The translations under genes were made by a program, and so were the position numbers. 64,000 nucleotides of DNA from assembly GCA_949296425.1 (NCBI GenBank), contig CASFPN010000040.1, positions 1 through 64,000 on the forward strand, read 5' to 3'. Source of the DNA: an uncultured bacterium. Its GTDB lineage: Bacteria; Cyanobacteriota; Vampirovibrionia; Gastranaerophilales; Gastranaerophilaceae. Below are positions 61,452 to 64,000 of the stretch, one piece after another; the stretch's first letter is position 1, and every line of letters begins with the position of its first letter. Under the pieces are notes generated by a model. That model made no database searches, was not told where the DNA came from, and was given only the letters and a program-made list of their open reading frames with translations.

Positions 61452-63839
61452 TTAATGCAAACCTTTACTTGAAAAGATATCAAAATAGTAGCTGTTATCT
61501 TTACATAAAAGCCTGTCGCCATACCCCGTAAGCTTTAACTCTAAAGTATATTCGCTACTTTTATTGTTCCTATCAACCTTTTTCATCCCTGAAGTTCCGC
61601 TTGTAGTCGCAAATTTAGACAAAGCTTCTTCAAAACCTTCAAGATATTCAAGACATGTAGGATATTTATATTTTGCAATAATTTGTTGTTTTGCAACTGC
61701 TGCTATTGTAGCAGGAACAAAATCCTCCGAACTGGCATACATTTTAGCTGAACTACAAGTGTCAACCTTAGAGTATTCATTTTCAATAACATGTTTTAAC
61801 AATAGTTTTTCTACAGGGTCTTTTAAATCAAACATTTCTATAAATTTTGTTAAATACGTTTTGTCCAAACTTGTAAGATCTTGATAATCATCAAATTTAC
61901 AAAGATATTTTACGGCTTTTTCAAAATTATTTCCTGTCTTATTCATAATAAGAGATAAAATTGCAGGAGTTTGAACATATTGTAAACTTTCAGGATAATT
62001 TCTTGCAATCTCGTAATTAATAATATATTTTCCTGCAAGATCGGTATTTATAGACCCATCCGGCTGCTTACCATACTTAATGGCATTTTTAAAGATTTCA
62101 CTATCAGCGTTACTTGTTCTATAAGTGTTAAATGTGTCCCATCGCATTATGGTATTTTCCAGCTTAAATTTGTTTATGGGTTTTCCCTGTTTTTTTAGAT
62201 TAATATTATCCGTAATCAACTGAATAATAAATTTTGCATTATGGCAATCAGCTGAATCTAAACTATCCGGACGATATTTACCGCATAACAGTGCAATTTT
62301 ATTCATATTTTCCATATAAAGAAAATTTATTGCCTCATCAAACTTGTGTTTTAATTCACTTAGTTCAAAAGCCTTTTTCTGATCTAACTTTATTTTTTCA
62401 AGAGCCTTTTTTTGTTCTATTGCATTGCGTTGTTCTGTTCCTTTTGGTCTGATATCATCTTTCGCAATTAATTCAAGAAGATTGTCTACTGATTTATTTC
62501 CATCGGAAACTTCATCCAATCCTCTGAGAAATTTTATCAACTGTTTTACATCTTCTTCTTCAAAAGTACAAGAGGCAAAATCAAGAATTTTTTCAAGTAA
62601 TCTTTGATCACTTATAACTCCATTATCAAAATACGATGTTAAACACGCTTTTAGACGTGCAACATCAAAGTTATCATAATCTCTCAGAGCTTCACGAATC
62701 ATTTTTGCAGAAGAAATCATCTTTTTAATTTTTTCCGAGAGTTTATCAAATTTGTATTCAGGTTCCTTCAAGACGGAAACAGGAAGATCAAAATATTGAT
62801 TAGAATAAGTTATATTACTGAGTTTTTCCGATTTCAAATATTGCTGCCTTAAAACTGATAACACAAAATCGTCAAAATCAACAAATAACAATCTGATATC
62901 ATTGTCAGTTACTTGAGGGGTTTTAACTTTTTTTGCCTCCGGGACAGAATTTAAACCGGATCTTCTAACCAAATCTGTATATTTTTCAACAACCGCTTTA
63001 CAAACAGAACTCAAAAGTTTGTCTTGTAAAACTTCTTCTTTGATATTGAATTTTTGAGCAATTCCTGACAGTATTTCTTTTACCTTGTCATCAGTCAATA
63101 AACAAAAATTATCACGATCACCTTGAAGTACAAAATTATGCATTGATTCAAAAAAGTCCCTTGTTAATGTATTGACAATCTTTTTTGAAATTACTTTTTC
63201 AGGTCTCTGCGGGATTTTAATATGAGGATAGTGATTATGTAATTCTTCAACTGTTTCTATTTCATTTAATTTGTCATAATGTTGATAAAAAACTTTTGCT
63301 AAATCAAAATTATTTTCCTCAATTGCAGATTTAAATTTATTTATTAAAGGATAATCAATTTTTTCATCCTTAGAATTGACAGAAGCTTTCTTTTTAGGCG
63401 CAATTCGCATTTTTTCCAAAGTTTGAAGCTCCTTGGACAAACCGCGAATCAAATCCACTCTTTGCTGATCATTAAGTCTTTTATCATTTTGTATACGTTC
63501 AAGTTCTTCTACTATTTCAAGTTGTCGTTTAAAATTATGACGATAAACTGAAAGGACTCGACTCAATTCATCTATAAATAAATCTGCAGGATCTTCACAA
63601 TCAGAATCAGAACTTAAAATTTCCGTTATTTGCTTTAATAATTTCTTTTTTTCAAGCTCACAGTCCAACATACGTTTTGGTTTAACATTATAAATAGCTC
63701 CGAATGGAATTTGAGTATAATCAATTGAAGCATAATCAGAGTCTATATTTGAACTGCTGCAATCCTCCGATTTGAATGTATTATATCGGGATAAATATAC
63801 ATATTTATTTGTATTAAATGAAACTTTCATAACTTTCAC
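61452..63839 (-). CDS. Large uncharacterised soluble protein
   Basis: 795 aa, no signal peptide or membrane helix. The N-terminus (KVSFNTNKYVYLSRYNT, IPFGAIYNV) resembles short N-terminal motifs seen in other unassigned proteins of this kind of genome. The body is highly helical, Lys/Glu/Asp-rich, with a coiled-coil stretch around residues 470-510 (EQRNAIEQKKALEKIKLDQKKAFELSELKHK). No catalytic motif is apparent, and I recognise no family. It stands alone between the poly-C gene and the window's right edge. A structural or host-interacting role would be a guess. Confidence 0.75.
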   Translation of the reverse strand: MKVMKVSFNTNKYVYLSRYNTFKSEDCSSSNIDSDYASIDYTQIPFGAIYNVKPKRMLDCELEKKKLLKQITEILSSDSDCEDPADLFIDELSRVLSVYRHNFKRQLEIVEELERIQNDKRLNDQQRVDLIRGLSKELQTLEKMRIAPKKKASVNSKDEKIDYPLINKFKSAIEENNFDLAKVFYQHYDKLNEIETVEELHNHYPHIKIPQRPEKVISKKIVNTLTRDFFESMHNFVLQGDRDNFCLLTDDKVKEILSGIAQKFNIKEEVLQDKLLSSVCKAVVEKYTDLVRRSGLNSVPEAKKVKTPQVTDNDIRLLFVDFDDFVLSVLRQQYLKSEKLSNITYSNQYFDLPVSVLKEPEYKFDKLSEKIKKMISSAKMIREALRDYDNFDVARLKACLTSYFDNGVISDQRLLEKILDFASCTFEEEDVKQLIKFLRGLDEVSDGNKSVDNLLELIAKDDIRPKGTEQRNAIEQKKALEKIKLDQKKAFELSELKHKFDEAINFLYMENMNKIALLCGKYRPDSLDSADCHNAKFIIQLITDNINLKKQGKPINKFKLENTIMRWDTFNTYRTSNADSEIFKNAIKYGKQPDGSINTDLAGKYIINYEIARNYPESLQYVQTPAILSLIMNKTGNNFEKAVKYLCKFDDYQDLTSLDKTYLTKFIEMFDLKDPVEKLLLKHVIENEYSKVDTCSSAKMYASSEDFVPATIAAVAKQQIIAKYKYPTCLEYLEGFEEALSKFATTSGTSGMKKVDRNNKSSEYTLELKLTGYGDRLLCKDNSYYFDIFSSKGLH

Positions 63840-63908
63840 TATGTATAAATTACTAAAAATTAAACAAAAAAATTTTTAAGTATTTAGAGCGGTTAAAGCA
63901 ATAATTTT

Positions 63909-64000
63909 TTACAAAAATTTATATTTAAGCAGAAACAAATCACAAATTTTTTGTATAAGAGCTTTTAATTCTTCTCCCATACCATTGAATAAACGTGGGG
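63909..64000 (-). CDS. Partial gene at the right edge (C-terminus only)
   Basis: The minus strand is open from the window edge to a stop at 63909 and reads RLFNGMGEELKALIQKICDL and LLKYKFL, with a codon pattern like a real C-terminus. Only about 29 residues are visible, so family and even reality are uncertain. A competing frame is also open for 19 codons. Confidence 0.35.
   Translation of the reverse strand, partial: PRLFNGMGEELKALIQKICDLFLLKYKFL

Overview
The window looks like a chromosomal segment of a low-GC, Gram-negative-type gut bacterium. My best guess is a non-photosynthetic relative of cyanobacteria (Vampirovibrionia/Melainabacteria, order Gastranaerophilales). The reasons are the AT-rich base composition, the type IV pilin-like N-terminus GFTLAEVLITLGIIGVVAA, small lineage-specific proteins I cannot assign, and interspersed palindromic repeats. 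This placement is inference from memory of such genomes; no 16S gene is present. All family assignments were made by reading motifs, not by search.

Layout. 0.1-3.4 kb: pilin-like gene, then an overlapping gmk-coaBC-nif3 operon and tRNA-Gln with a strong terminator. 3.4-6.1 kb: a small accessory island beside tRNA-Gln, with an uncharacterised protein, a ParDE-type toxin-antitoxin pair and a decayed gene. 6.1-6.9 kb: an HD-domain protein. 6.9-25.3 kb (minus strand): one long polysaccharide operon. It holds the initiating phosphoglycosyltransferase, a complete GDP-D-glycero-D-manno-heptose pathway (HddC-GmhB fusion, GmhA, HddA), a dehydratase/reductase pair that could give 6-deoxyheptose, glycosyltransferases, a Wzy-like polymerase, two polysialyltransferase-like enzymes, Wzx, a HAD phosphatase, two CMP-sugar synthetase-like proteins, a DRE-TIM aldolase and Wzz. 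25.4-33.5 kb: PAP2 phosphatase, radical SAM protein, lipid kinase, ruvC, a matrixin-TPR protein, a membrane protein, proB and proA. 33.6-34.2 kb: small hypothetical protein and tRNA-Ser.

34.2-40.1 kb: a second tRNA-linked accessory region with duplicated repeat modules (including 7-mers phased at 10 bp), an orphan HTH antitoxin, a paralogue of the first island's uncharacterised protein, and the early genes of a Mu-like element (MuA-type transposase, MuB-type ATPase and two small DNA-binding proteins). 40.1-60.2 kb: a defence island. It has a complete type I BREX operon (brxA, brxB, brxC, pglX, pglZ, brxL) with a membrane protein plus HEPN protein inserted between pglX and pglZ, then a tyrosine recombinase, a Fic protein and a three-gene ABC-three-component (ABC-3C) system. 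60.4-64 kb: a protein gene split by a 12-C tract, a large uncharacterised protein, and the edge of another gene.

The most striking observation is a perfect 23-bp inverted repeat (54357-54379 and 54529-54551). It brackets a 149-bp segment holding an extended -10 promoter that points at brxA, and a tyrosine recombinase gene ends 6 bp away. This has the architecture of an invertible promoter that would switch the whole BREX operon on and off. Two long G/C homopolymers in this AT-rich sequence (12 C at 60527, 10 G at 10643) each sit where a one-base change would join or extend a reading frame, suggesting further phase variation. Five housekeeping-region genes have a -10 box 6-7 nt before the ATG, predicting leaderless mRNAs.
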